DNA of 64,000 bases, taken from contig JAQUWU010000007.1 in the NCBI GenBank assembly GCA_028692715.1, forward strand, positions 1-64,000, written 5' to 3'. Made by a program: the position numbers and the translations under genes. Positions 44,143-51,982 of this stretch are shown here, piece by piece. The stretch is from Paludibacter sp. (GTDB taxonomy: Bacteria > Bacteroidota > Bacteroidia > Bacteroidales > Paludibacteraceae). Position 1 is the first letter of the stretch; each line of letters starts with the position of its first letter. Below the pieces are notes generated by a model that saw only the letters and a program-made list of their open reading frames with translations, did not search any database and had not been told where the DNA came from.

Positions 44143-45037
44143 AAAAATTCTTTTAATCGGAATCGTTGCCTCACTTATATTTTGGTCATGCAACGGTAAA
44201 CCTAATGGCGTTCTAAATAAGAATGACATGACCAATATTCTGTTCGAAATGCATAAATTGGATGGATCGCTGGATGTAAAAGGTCTTTCTTATGGTTCGA
44301 ATAGAGAAAAAGTTAATTATTATAAATCAATTCTGGAAAAATACAATATTACACAAGCCGAATTCGATTCCTCTCTCATTTGGTACACTAAAAACCCAAA
44401 ACAATTTGAAAGAATTTACGAAGGTGTAAACGTTCAGTTGACTAAATTACAGGAAGATGTAAAAAAGGGAAAATTCCATCCGGTTGACTCTATGGAATTA
44501 TTAAAGCTGAAAATTGAACTTTGGAATAAATCACAAAAATATGTATTCACAAAAGATTCGTCACGAACAAAACTAAACTTTGAAATAAAAAATAGTAGTT
44601 TGCAATTTGGCGATATATATATTCTAACATTTTTACAGCAAATTGCCCCTCAAGATTCTTGTGAAAATCAGCACATCTTGTTTACGATAAATTATTACAA
44701 TGGTAAACTTGATAGTGTTTATCAAAAGGCCTACAGTGACAGCTTATTACGCCGATACAGCATTCGTTTCCCTGCCAAGCGAAAACTGAAAATTAAATCA
44801 CTTTCGGGAGAATTGTTAGGAAGTACAAAATATAAAGGGACATTCCACTCATTCACTGACAGCATTTCGTTGATGCGAGAATACCGATCTGATTTACAAG
44901 ATAGTATACGAAAAGATGTTCAAAAAGCTGATCCGGCTAATTATAACGACAAAGCGAATATTCCGGCAGATTCATTGAAAAAAAAGAAAATTATAGCACC
45001 AAAACCTTCTTTGAAAATGAACAAGAAAGTGGAATAA
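44126..45037 (+). CDS. DUF4296 family lipoprotein
   Basis: Lipoprotein of 303 residues (signal sequence with lipobox FWSC, Cys22). The N-terminal ~130 residues match the Bacteroidota DUF4296 pattern: MTNILFEMHKLDGSLD and the TQAEFDSSLIWYTKNPKQFERIYEGVNVQL helix-turn. The rest is charged and contains a Lys/Pro-rich end. Function unknown. Overlap with lspA upstream and a one-base overlap with the next gene show a tight three-gene operon. Confidence 0.82.
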   Translation: MNQLNKKILLIGIVASLIFWSCNGKPNGVLNKNDMTNILFEMHKLDGSLDVKGLSYGSNREKVNYYKSILEKYNITQAEFDSSLIWYTKNPKQFERIYEGVNVQLTKLQEDVKKGKFHPVDSMELLKLKIELWNKSQKYVFTKDSSRTKLNFEIKNSSLQFGDIYILTFLQQIAPQDSCENQHILFTINYYNGKLDSVYQKAYSDSLLRRYSIRFPAKRKLKIKSLSGELLGSTKYKGTFHSFTDSISLMREYRSDLQDSIRKDVQKADPANYNDKANIPADSLKKKKIIAPKPSLKMNKKVE

Positions 45038-45570
45038 TGAAAAGATTTTCGAGTCAATTGATTTTTTGTTCTCCTGAGAAAATACTTCGACGAACTGTAA
45101 TTGAACAGGACGATCAAAATAAAATCAGCCATTTCATTAGTCTGGATCAAAGTGTTTACGAACCGGCTCAAACTCAGTTTTTTGATGGTATCATATCATC
45201 TGAAATAGTTTCTTTAAAGGAAAATATCAGTATTGAAAAATTAGATAAAACGAAAAACGAATATCATTATTTTGATCTTTCAACCGAATTAATATCAAGT
45301 GAAATAATTTCTGATGGCAAACCTCTGTTGTTTGACTTCGGAAAAAATAATACTGAGATAATCAACTCAAAATTCAAACTAGTCTCAACATTTTTAAACA
45401 GATTCACAATTTTTGAAATTATTGCTGCTTGCACCAGCTTACCTGCTCAAATTGCAGCAAAAAATTCAATATTAAAAGTAAACAATATTAGTTCTTTGAT
45501 ACTTTGGTCGAATGTAGATTTTTCAACTATGAAGTTAACTGAAAAAACATTTATTCGTTTTTTATCATAA
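45037..45570 (+). CDS. Small protein resembling a shortened amidohydrolase
   Basis: A 177-residue protein without a clear domain. The start (FSSQLIFCSPEKILRRTVIEQDDQNKISHFISLDQ...FFDGIIS) resembles the N-terminal beta strands of chlorohydrolase/aminohydrolase-type enzymes, and the end (TSLPAQIAAKNSILKVNNISSLILWSNVDFSTMKLTEKTFIRFL) resembles their C-terminal strands. In related genomes a full-length amidohydrolase can follow lspA and DUF4296 genes. The central metal-binding barrel, including the HxH motif, is absent. I infer an internal deletion that left a small intact frame; it may still fold as the beta-sandwich alone. Family assignment is tentative. Confidence 0.5.
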   Translation: MKRFSSQLIFCSPEKILRRTVIEQDDQNKISHFISLDQSVYEPAQTQFFDGIISSEIVSLKENISIEKLDKTKNEYHYFDLSTELISSEIISDGKPLLFDFGKNNTEIINSKFKLVSTFLNRFTIFEIIAACTSLPAQIAAKNSILKVNNISSLILWSNVDFSTMKLTEKTFIRFLS

Positions 45571-45679
45571 AAGAGGAACTCATTAAAAACTATATAAGGT
45601 TAACATTGTTTTTAATTTCGAATTACTAATCGGTTTAATCTGTTTTTTACATTTTTATACTAACAAAACTACAGCAATC

Positions 45680-46315
45680 ATGTGGCAACTATTTATAGGA
45701 AGTTTACTTTTAAGTTTAATCCATGCATTAATTCCCCATCATTGGCTCCCACTGATTGCCATTTCTAAAACGGAAAAATGGACAACAAAGGAGACACTTT
45801 TCGCTACATTTATTACAGGCTTGTCGCATATGGTAAGCACAATAATAATAGGAATTATTGTAGGATTTGTAGGCATTAAACTTTCTGAAAGTTATAGTGA
45901 AATAACATCACTGGCTGCTCCCACCATCTTGTTGGTAATGGGAATTATTTTTTTATTACTTGATTTTCGATCATCAAATCATCAGCACAGTCATTTCGAT
46001 ATTAACGACGAGAAAATTAAAAACAAAAAAACAAAAAAGGCCATTATTACATCCTTAAGTTTAGCCATGTTTTTAACACCATGTTTAGAGATCGAAGCAT
46101 TCTATTTTCAGGCTGCAAATTTTGGTTGGACAGGAATCTTTGTTGTTTCCGCAGTTTATTTAGTAATGACACTCCTGTTTTTATTTGCATTAGTGTATTT
46201 AGGTTTAAAAGGCATGAACCGTTTCAACTTCAGCTTTTTTGAAAAACATGCTAAAAGTTTTACCGGTGTTATTTTGATTATCTTAGGGCTTATCGCCTAT
46301 TTTGTTGAATTCTAA
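45680..46315 (+). CDS. NicO/UreH-like polytopic membrane protein
   Basis: Membrane protein of 211 residues with about six helices. The first contains HALIPHHWLP (His15, His20, His21), the type of histidine motif found in nickel/cobalt exporters and related transporters; a loop with SSNHQHSHFD (about 98-107) follows helix three, as in RcnA-like proteins. TPCLEIEAF in the fourth helix is a further conserved-looking motif. A divalent metal or small-ion transporter is likely, but the substrate cannot be named. Confidence 0.6.
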   Translation: MWQLFIGSLLLSLIHALIPHHWLPLIAISKTEKWTTKETLFATFITGLSHMVSTIIIGIIVGFVGIKLSESYSEITSLAAPTILLVMGIIFLLLDFRSSNHQHSHFDINDEKIKNKKTKKAIITSLSLAMFLTPCLEIEAFYFQAANFGWTGIFVVSAVYLVMTLLFLFALVYLGLKGMNRFNFSFFEKHAKSFTGVILIILGLIAYFVEF

Positions 46316-46432
46316 CCCATTTATTATCAGACAATACTTTGTCACTCCAATTCACATCTTTTCCAATCATCCATTTAAACAATACACCTCATTTTTACGT
46401 TAAGATGACAATTTAATATCATTAAAAAGAAA

Positions 46433-47356
46433 ATGAATACAAATAATTGGAATCTGAATTATATCCCTGATCTATCGGGCAAATTTATTATTGTTACTGG
46501 TGGAAACAGTGGTTTAGGATTTGAAGCTGTAAAAGCATTGTCCAACAAAAATGCTCATATAATTTTGGCGTGCCGAAATCTCTCCAAGGGCGAAAAAGCG
46601 AAATCAGATATTTTAAAGCAATCACCAAAAGCTAATATCAATGTAATGGAACTTGATTTAGCAAGTCTGGAATCTGTACGAAATTTCGCATCAAATTACA
46701 AGAAAAATCATACTACACTAGACGTCTTAATTAACAATGCAGGGATTATGATGGTTCCTTACGGTTTAACAACCGATGGCTTTGAAAAACAATTAGGGAC
46801 CAACCATTTAGGTCACTTCGCTCTTACCGGCTTATTGCTTGATGTTTTAAAAAAATCACCTGCATCCAGAGTGGTGAATGTTAGTAGTATTGCCCATCGT
46901 AGCGGTGAAATGATTTTTGACAATTTGCTTTTCGAAAATGGAAAAGATTACACACCAATGAAATCATATGGTCGATCAAAATTGGCTAATTTACTGTTTA
47001 CATTTGAACTGCAACGTTTTTTTGAAGCCAATAAAATTGATTGCAGTGCTATAGCGGTTCATCCCGGTGTTTCTGACACTGACCTTTTCGATCATGTAGC
47101 TCCCAAATGGGTTCTGAAAGCACTACATCCTCTTTTCAGTTTAATGATTCAACCGGCAAGCATGGGGGCATTACCTGAATTACGTGCTGCTACCGATCCT
47201 AATGCAAAAGGTGGTGAGTATTACGGTCCGGATGGGAAACGTGAAATGAAAGGGTATCCTGTTTTAGTTAATCCAACAAATGCAGCAAAAAGTAAAGAAG
47301 ATGCTAAAAAATTATGGGAAATTTCCGAAAAACTTACATCGATAATTTACAAATAG
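46433..47356 (+). CDS. SDR family oxidoreductase (retinol dehydrogenase-like)
   Basis: Short-chain dehydrogenase of 307 residues: TGGNSGLGFEAVKAL near 21-35, LDLASLESVRNFA, NNAGIMM, and catalytic NVSSIAHRSG and YGRSKLANLL (Tyr-x-x-x-Lys). The C-terminal GGEYYGPDGKREMKGYP is typical of the WWOX/retinol dehydrogenase-like branch widespread in bacteria. It has no operon partners; substrate unknown. Confidence 0.9.
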   Translation: MNTNNWNLNYIPDLSGKFIIVTGGNSGLGFEAVKALSNKNAHIILACRNLSKGEKAKSDILKQSPKANINVMELDLASLESVRNFASNYKKNHTTLDVLINNAGIMMVPYGLTTDGFEKQLGTNHLGHFALTGLLLDVLKKSPASRVVNVSSIAHRSGEMIFDNLLFENGKDYTPMKSYGRSKLANLLFTFELQRFFEANKIDCSAIAVHPGVSDTDLFDHVAPKWVLKALHPLFSLMIQPASMGALPELRAATDPNAKGGEYYGPDGKREMKGYPVLVNPTNAAKSKEDAKKLWEISEKLTSIIYK

Positions 47357-47477
47357 CACTTTAATTTTTCTAAACTGAATATTAAAACTACAAGCAAATT
47401 GCTATTAAATGCTTGTAATTTTAAATATAGCATGTTAACAGATGGATTATTTTGTCTTAGCATTTAAAAATAATTCG

Positions 47478-47485
47478 TACTTTTG
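47478..47485 (+). promoter_or_regulatory. -7 promoter element for metF
   Basis: TACTTTTG with a TTTG at 47451-47454 (23-base spacing, slightly long). The metF ATG is 37 bases downstream. No SAM-type riboswitch fits in the short leader. Confidence 0.6.
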
Positions 47486-47522
47486 TAGTCAATATATGTA
47501 TTAAACTAACTGTCTGTTATAA

Positions 47523-48470
47523 ATGAGCGTTGTAGAAAAAATTAAGAGTGCCAAATCCACAGCCTTTTCCTTTGAGTTATTACCTCCTTTAAAAGGAAAT
47601 GGTATTGAAACTGTTTACCGAACTATTGATACTTTACGTGAATTTGATCCAAAATACATTAACATCACCACTCATCGGAGCGAATTAGCTTTTAAACAAA
47701 ATGCTCAGGGACTTTTCGAGCAGGTTGCTGAACGACATCGCCCGGGAACAGTTGCTATTGCTGCAGCCATACAGAACAAATATAAAATTTCAGTTGTCCC
47801 TCATGTTATTTGCAGTGGTTTTACCCGCGAAGAAACTGAATATGCATTGATTGACTTACAGTTTCTTGGAATAACAGATTTACTGCTTTTACGTGGCGAT
47901 AAAGCTAAACACGAACGTGAATTTTCTCCTACAGGACACAAAAACGCTACTGACCTACAGGTTCAAATTAATAATTTTAATAATGGGCAATTTTTGGATG
48001 GTTCTAAAATGAAATCACTAATAACTCCATTTTCGTATGGTATGGCCTGTTATCCTGAAAAACACGAGGAAGCACCTAATCTGAATGCTGATTTGTATTA
48101 TGCAAAACAAAAAGTAGATGCCGGAGCTGAATACCTGGTTACTCAAATGTTTTTCGATAATCAAAAATATTATGATTTTGTAGAAAAATGCAGAGATAAC
48201 GGTATAAACATCCCAATAATTCCGGGAATTAAGCCTATCACACTTAAAAATCAGTTGACTGTTTTACCAAAAATTTTTCATACCGATATTCCTGAAGAAT
48301 TTGCTTCAGAATTACGTAAATGCAAAACAGATGAGGAGTCGGTGGAAGTGGGAATAGAATGGTGTACAAAGCAAGCTAACGATTTAAAAGTACATGGAGT
48401 ACCAAGTATCCATTTCTACAGTATGATGGCTACACAAAGCGTAAAACGCGTAGCAAAAGCAGTATTTTAA
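47523..48470 (+). CDS. metF: Methylenetetrahydrofolate reductase
   Basis: Reduces 5,10-methylene-THF to 5-methyl-THF for methionine synthesis. The TIM-barrel protein has 315 residues with AFSFELLPP near the start, the FAD/NADH-contacting LLLRGD, MACYPEKHEEAPN and GAEYLVTQMFFDNQKYYDFV, and PIIPGIKPIT. Length and motifs are normal. The DUF4834 gene follows 12 bases after. Confidence 0.96.
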   Translation: MSVVEKIKSAKSTAFSFELLPPLKGNGIETVYRTIDTLREFDPKYINITTHRSELAFKQNAQGLFEQVAERHRPGTVAIAAAIQNKYKISVVPHVICSGFTREETEYALIDLQFLGITDLLLLRGDKAKHEREFSPTGHKNATDLQVQINNFNNGQFLDGSKMKSLITPFSYGMACYPEKHEEAPNLNADLYYAKQKVDAGAEYLVTQMFFDNQKYYDFVEKCRDNGINIPIIPGIKPITLKNQLTVLPKIFHTDIPEEFASELRKCKTDEESVEVGIEWCTKQANDLKVHGVPSIHFYSMMATQSVKRVAKAVF

Positions 48471-48482
48471 AATCAAACAAAA

Positions 48483-48701
48483 ATGAGCTTTATTTTTTTC
48501 TTTATAATATTTATTCTCTTCATCGGATTGTTCGTAATTCTTTCCGTATTAGGATTTATACGATCTATTTTCGGTTTTGGAAAACACTCAAATCCAACTC
48601 AACAGCAACATTCCGATACGTTTGAACAGCCGAATTCAAAATCAAAAATTTTTGACAAGAAAGAAGGTGAGTATGTTGATTATGAGGAGATAAAAGATTA
48701 G
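48483..48701 (+). CDS. DUF4834 family small membrane protein
   Basis: Protein of 72 residues: one N-terminal membrane helix (about 4-26), an FGFGK turn, then a polar Gln/Ser-rich stretch and an acidic end with EGEYVDYEEIKD, the pattern of the Bacteroidota DUF4834 family. Function unknown. It follows metF by 12 bases and converges with birA seven bases later. Confidence 0.75.
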   Translation: MSFIFFFIIFILFIGLFVILSVLGFIRSIFGFGKHSNPTQQQHSDTFEQPNSKSKIFDKKEGEYVDYEEIKD

Positions 48702-48708
48702 TTGGAGT

Positions 48709-49452
48709 TTATTTTCCTTTATCAGTTGAATGTGTCAAGAATTGTACTTCTTTAAAATAAAACCCTCTACATTCACCAGATTCTGTTTGAAGTTCCAACT
48801 GTCCATCGGGATGAACTGATTTTATTTTAGCCCGAAACATTTCATCCTCAGCTTTATAAGTATGATATCCATCCTTGCGGTACAGTGAGCTAAAATATTC
48901 CAACCGTATCTTTTCAAAATCAAGTTGATTGTACATTTCAAGAATATTCTGCTGAATTTCTATCAATATTTTTTTCCGTCTCACTGTTTTACCTAAAATC
49001 TGAAAGATTGATACAGGATTTGGCGCATCACTTTCAAAATTTTTCTGGTTGACATTCAGTCCAATACCTACAACTGTTGCTTTAATTTTTTTCCCCTGAA
49101 GCGAGTTTTCAATCAAAATACCACCCAGTTTTTTATCGTTCCAATATATGTCGTTTGGCCATTTCACACAAACATCATCAATATAATTATCAAGTATCTT
49201 TTTTATTGCCAAACTCACAAATTGTGAAATAACGAACTGTTCATCAATGGGAATGTGCTTCGGATACATCACCATGCTAAACAACAAATTCTTACGTGCT
49301 TTCGATTCCCATGTATTTCCAATTTGTCCTTTACCAGCCTTTTGAAAATCAGTATACAAAATAAATCCTTCAGGGACTGATTTTTCGCGGATCATTTTCC
49401 AAAGCATCTCGTTAGTAGAAGTAATCTGTTTTATATACAGAAAATTTTTCAT
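48709..49452 (-). CDS. birA: Biotin--[acetyl-CoA-carboxylase] ligase
   Basis: Activates biotin as biotinyl-AMP and attaches it to the biotin carboxyl carrier protein. It has 247 residues with the catalytic core only and no N-terminal DNA-binding domain, so it is not a repressor. Motifs: STNEMLW at the start, KAGKGQIGNTWES (the biotinyl-AMP loop, here with KGQIG for the usual RGRxG), VKWPNDIYWNDKKLGGILIE, and GIGLNVNQ. Confidence 0.94.
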   Translation of the reverse strand: MKNFLYIKQITSTNEMLWKMIREKSVPEGFILYTDFQKAGKGQIGNTWESKARKNLLFSMVMYPKHIPIDEQFVISQFVSLAIKKILDNYIDDVCVKWPNDIYWNDKKLGGILIENSLQGKKIKATVVGIGLNVNQKNFESDAPNPVSIFQILGKTVRRKKILIEIQQNILEMYNQLDFEKIRLEYFSSLYRKDGYHTYKAEDEMFRAKIKSVHPDGQLELQTESGECRGFYFKEVQFLTHSTDKGK

Positions 49453-49805
49453 ATTGATTCGTTAATTGGGTAAATAAGTAATATGATTATTCGCAATGTA
49501 TACAGTTGTACTGAATTTTCAGTTGATGGGATTGACCTCGTTCAGTGAGCCAAAAAACAAGTGAGAAAGGCGCAAAAATACTCCTGTTTGACGACCGAAG
49601 GGAGGAGTTTGGAGGATTTTAGCCTTTCGAGCGATAGTTTTTTGAGCGAAGCGAACGCAGTCTTGATTTTTTTTGCTTACTTTTTTGCATCAAGGCAAAA
49701 AAGTAAGTAGGGTTATAGGGGCAAAGCCCCTGTTAAAGATCTTCTGTACATTATGCGGATAATCATTATAAGTATAATTAGTTGATTGGTTAAATTGTTG
49801 ATCAG
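49453..49805. other. Gene-free spacer between birA and dacB
   Basis: About 350 bases without a coding gene. It holds GTTAATT-like tracts at both ends (near 49455-49486 and 49776-49804) and the complex repeat element at about 49540-49735. Confidence 0.7.
49540..49735. repeat. Candidate dispersed intergenic repeat with strong hairpins
   Basis: Contains a perfect 13-base inverted repeat (49676-49688 with 49695-49707, loop ATCAAG), a GGGGC/GCCCC hairpin (49718-49730), a CTCCT/AGGAG pair near 49580-49607, and a GCGAAGCG stretch. GC content and hairpin density differ from the surroundings. I have a general impression that similar sequences occur between Bacteroidota genes. No second copy exists in this window, so its repeat status is inferred. 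Confidence 0.5.
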
Positions 49806-51206
49806 TTATTCTATTAATAATAAAAACTTTTCCATTTTTTTTGTCACAGCATACGAACTTCCGTTTGCATTATTAACCAATAAGGCAAAGGCATATTTTT
49901 TACCGTTATTATCAATATATCCTGCATAACTTTTCACACGGGTTATAGTACCACTTTTTGCATGTACTTTCCCTTGAAGTGCGGAATTCTTAAGAAATGA
50001 AGCCAAAGTTCCACTTTCTCCTGAAACAGGTAGTGAGTTGTAAAATGCATCCTTATTTTTACTATTATTCATATAGGATAGTAGTTGTACAAAAAAATTA
50101 GCCGAAACAAGATCTGCGGGAGACAGACCACATCCGTCATATTGTACCAATTGATTTACAGGCAATCCTTTTGATTTCCAATAATCCCGAACTACTTGTA
50201 TTGATAAATTTGTGCCAGCAGAAGTTGAATATTTAGTTCCTAAATATCTAAAAATGGCTTCAGCATAAAAATTATTACTTTTGAAATTTGTTTCGGTAAT
50301 AATTTCTTTCAATGTAGGCGATAATTGCTTATAAATTAATTTCCGTTTTATTTTTGGATCAAATTCATCTGTGGGTGATGTTGAAAATTTAAAACCATTT
50401 TCTAGCAATTTCTGTTGTAAATGAAGTGCCAGCAACAAACCCGGATTTGGCATATCCGATTTTACAACAAATGAGTTTCTGTTGGCAGGAATTTCTCCAT
50501 ATACAACACGTTTATACGAATGTGGTGCTCCATAAAAATAGGCACTATCAAAACCGATATTTGTACTTTTTAAATTATTATCAACAGTAAATCCGGGAAT
50601 TTCAGGAGTTATTTTATTAATCTGAGGAGTAGTTCCAACTTTACCGGATTTAAAATCTACTTTACAAGTGTTATCAAGATATGAAACACCGTAAATTCCC
50701 GGAGAATAATAATTTCCAATATCTTCCCATGTCCAGAGTGGATTTACCCCTTCATTGTCATAAATTCCACCATCAACAATTATTTGACCACTAATTTGTT
50801 TAATTCCAGCCCTTTTAATTTCAGCAACCCATTTATTCAAAAAATGTTTATCTCCCAACTTTTCGGAGCCAAGAGTAGGATCACCCCCACCCCGTATATA
50901 TAAATTACCATTTAAAATACCATCTGTGCCTAATTTTCCATCCATTTCCAAACAAGTTTCAAATCGAAATTCAGCTCCTAAAATTTCTAGTGCTGTAGCA
51001 GTTGTTACAATTTTCATGGTGGAAGCCGGAACCGCACTATTGTTCGAGCGAAATTCATACAAATTTTTTCCACTGTTTAAATCTTTAACCAACAAACTGA
51101 CATTTGCATATTGTAGCAAATTATTGTTTAAAAACTCATCTACAGGACTTGCTCCGAAAAGTGTAATAGAAAAGATTAAAAGGTAAATCAAAATAAATTT
51201 TCTCAT
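49806..51206 (-). CDS. dacB: D-alanyl-D-alanine carboxypeptidase/endopeptidase (PBP4 type)
   Basis: Periplasmic class C-type penicillin-binding protein (peptidase family S13) that trims or cleaves peptidoglycan peptides. With the ATG at 51204-51206 it has 466 residues and a signal peptide (about 1-19, ending LFGAS); the longer frame adds 25 residues upstream and is less likely. The nucleophile motif STMK is at 62-65, a Ser-Asn motif appears in KSNNFYAE, and the KTG-equivalent is KSG in HAKSGTITRVKSYAGYI. A TACTTTTG -7 motif lies at 51234-51241 on the minus strand. Confidence 0.93.
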   Translation of the reverse strand: MRKFILIYLLIFSITLFGASPVDEFLNNNLLQYANVSLLVKDLNSGKNLYEFRSNNSAVPASTMKIVTTATALEILGAEFRFETCLEMDGKLGTDGILNGNLYIRGGGDPTLGSEKLGDKHFLNKWVAEIKRAGIKQISGQIIVDGGIYDNEGVNPLWTWEDIGNYYSPGIYGVSYLDNTCKVDFKSGKVGTTPQINKITPEIPGFTVDNNLKSTNIGFDSAYFYGAPHSYKRVVYGEIPANRNSFVVKSDMPNPGLLLALHLQQKLLENGFKFSTSPTDEFDPKIKRKLIYKQLSPTLKEIITETNFKSNNFYAEAIFRYLGTKYSTSAGTNLSIQVVRDYWKSKGLPVNQLVQYDGCGLSPADLVSANFFVQLLSYMNNSKNKDAFYNSLPVSGESGTLASFLKNSALQGKVHAKSGTITRVKSYAGYIDNNGKKYAFALLVNNANGSSYAVTKKMEKFLLLIE

Positions 51207-51325
51207 GGTAATTGTGCTAAATTTGTTGTATTGCAAAAGTAAAAATAAAAACTGTATTGATGAGTATAATAACTGTGCCAATAAAAATTAATAACTATTT
51301 CACCCTGTTTTTTAATTAGATTTAT

Positions 51326-51333
51326 TATTTTTG
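51326..51333 (+). promoter_or_regulatory. -7 promoter element for the lipoprotein gene
   Basis: TATTTTTG fits TAnnTTTG 30 bases before the ATG at 51364; a divergent TACTTTTG for dacB is at 51234-51241. Confidence 0.5.
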
Positions 51334-51363
51334 TCGTGACCTTATTCACTAAAACTATCCAAC

Positions 51364-51870
51364 ATGAAAACAAATTTATCTTTCTTCATTAGTTTCGTAT
51401 TCTCATTTATTCTTTTCAATTCTTGTGATTTTATTTCTGATTTGCAAGAAAATTCATCCAGAATTTCTTTTAAAGCTAAAGCAATTTCAGATAAATCAGG
51501 GAATACCGACACAATTGTTTTTACAAGCAAAGAAATTAAATGCTACAATGATTCAACGCATGAAATTATTTTCAACGATTCTGTTCCGCTGAAAACTATT
51601 TCAAAATATGGTCGTATCACCTGCTATCTTGATGCAGATTCACTTTTCACCGCAACACAAACATCTGATATTATGTCCTTCATCGTGAACGATTTAGTCC
51701 TGAACCACAATTTGTACGATGGTAAATACTATTTTGACGATGGTTATCCGGGCTGGATTGACAATGTGGGTGCAACAACACTTCGAGCACAAAACAAAGC
51801 CAAACGCGCTGACGCCTGGGCTAAATTTATAGCTCAACTAAAATTGGAAGGAAAATATAAAAGCAATTGA
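51364..51870 (+). CDS. Putative lipoprotein of unknown function
   Basis: A 168-residue protein with a signal sequence and lipobox (LFNSC, Cys21). The mature part is mixed, with a predicted beta-rich middle (TDTIVFTSKEIKCYN, TISKYGRITCYLDAD) and a helical end. Two further Cys could pair in the periplasm. I recognise no family. It has its own promoter motif and terminator, so it is an independent unit between dacB and pnp. Confidence 0.7.
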   Translation: MKTNLSFFISFVFSFILFNSCDFISDLQENSSRISFKAKAISDKSGNTDTIVFTSKEIKCYNDSTHEIIFNDSVPLKTISKYGRITCYLDADSLFTATQTSDIMSFIVNDLVLNHNLYDGKYYFDDGYPGWIDNVGATTLRAQNKAKRADAWAKFIAQLKLEGKYKSN

Positions 51871-51898
51871 TATAACAACTTGAGTGATATTTTAATAA

Positions 51899-51932
51899 AA
51901 AAAACTGCAACCTCTAAAGATTGCAGTTTTTT
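51899..51932. terminator. Bidirectional terminator after the lipoprotein gene
   Basis: AAAAAACTGCAA pairs perfectly with TTGCAGTTTTTT (12 pairs, ten-base loop), followed by T residues on the plus strand and preceded by A residues. It also serves the minus-strand pnp gene. Confidence 0.88.
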
Positions 51933-51948
51933 TTTATTATTTAATTTT

Positions 51949-51980
51949 CCCCCTCTCCTTTGGAGAGGGCTAGGGAGAGG
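51949..51980 (-). repeat. Palindromic repeat after pnp
   Basis: On the pnp strand ACCTCTCCCTAGCCCTCTCC-AAA-GGAGAGGGGG, directly after the stop codon. It is the CTCTCC subtype seen in ileS and in the orientation of the trp 3' copies. Confidence 0.8.
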
Positions 51981-51982
51981 TA

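Noticed and set aside
47486-47522. SAM riboswitch before metF
   Set aside because: The predicted leader is under 40 bases, too short for any known SAM aptamer with an expression platform.
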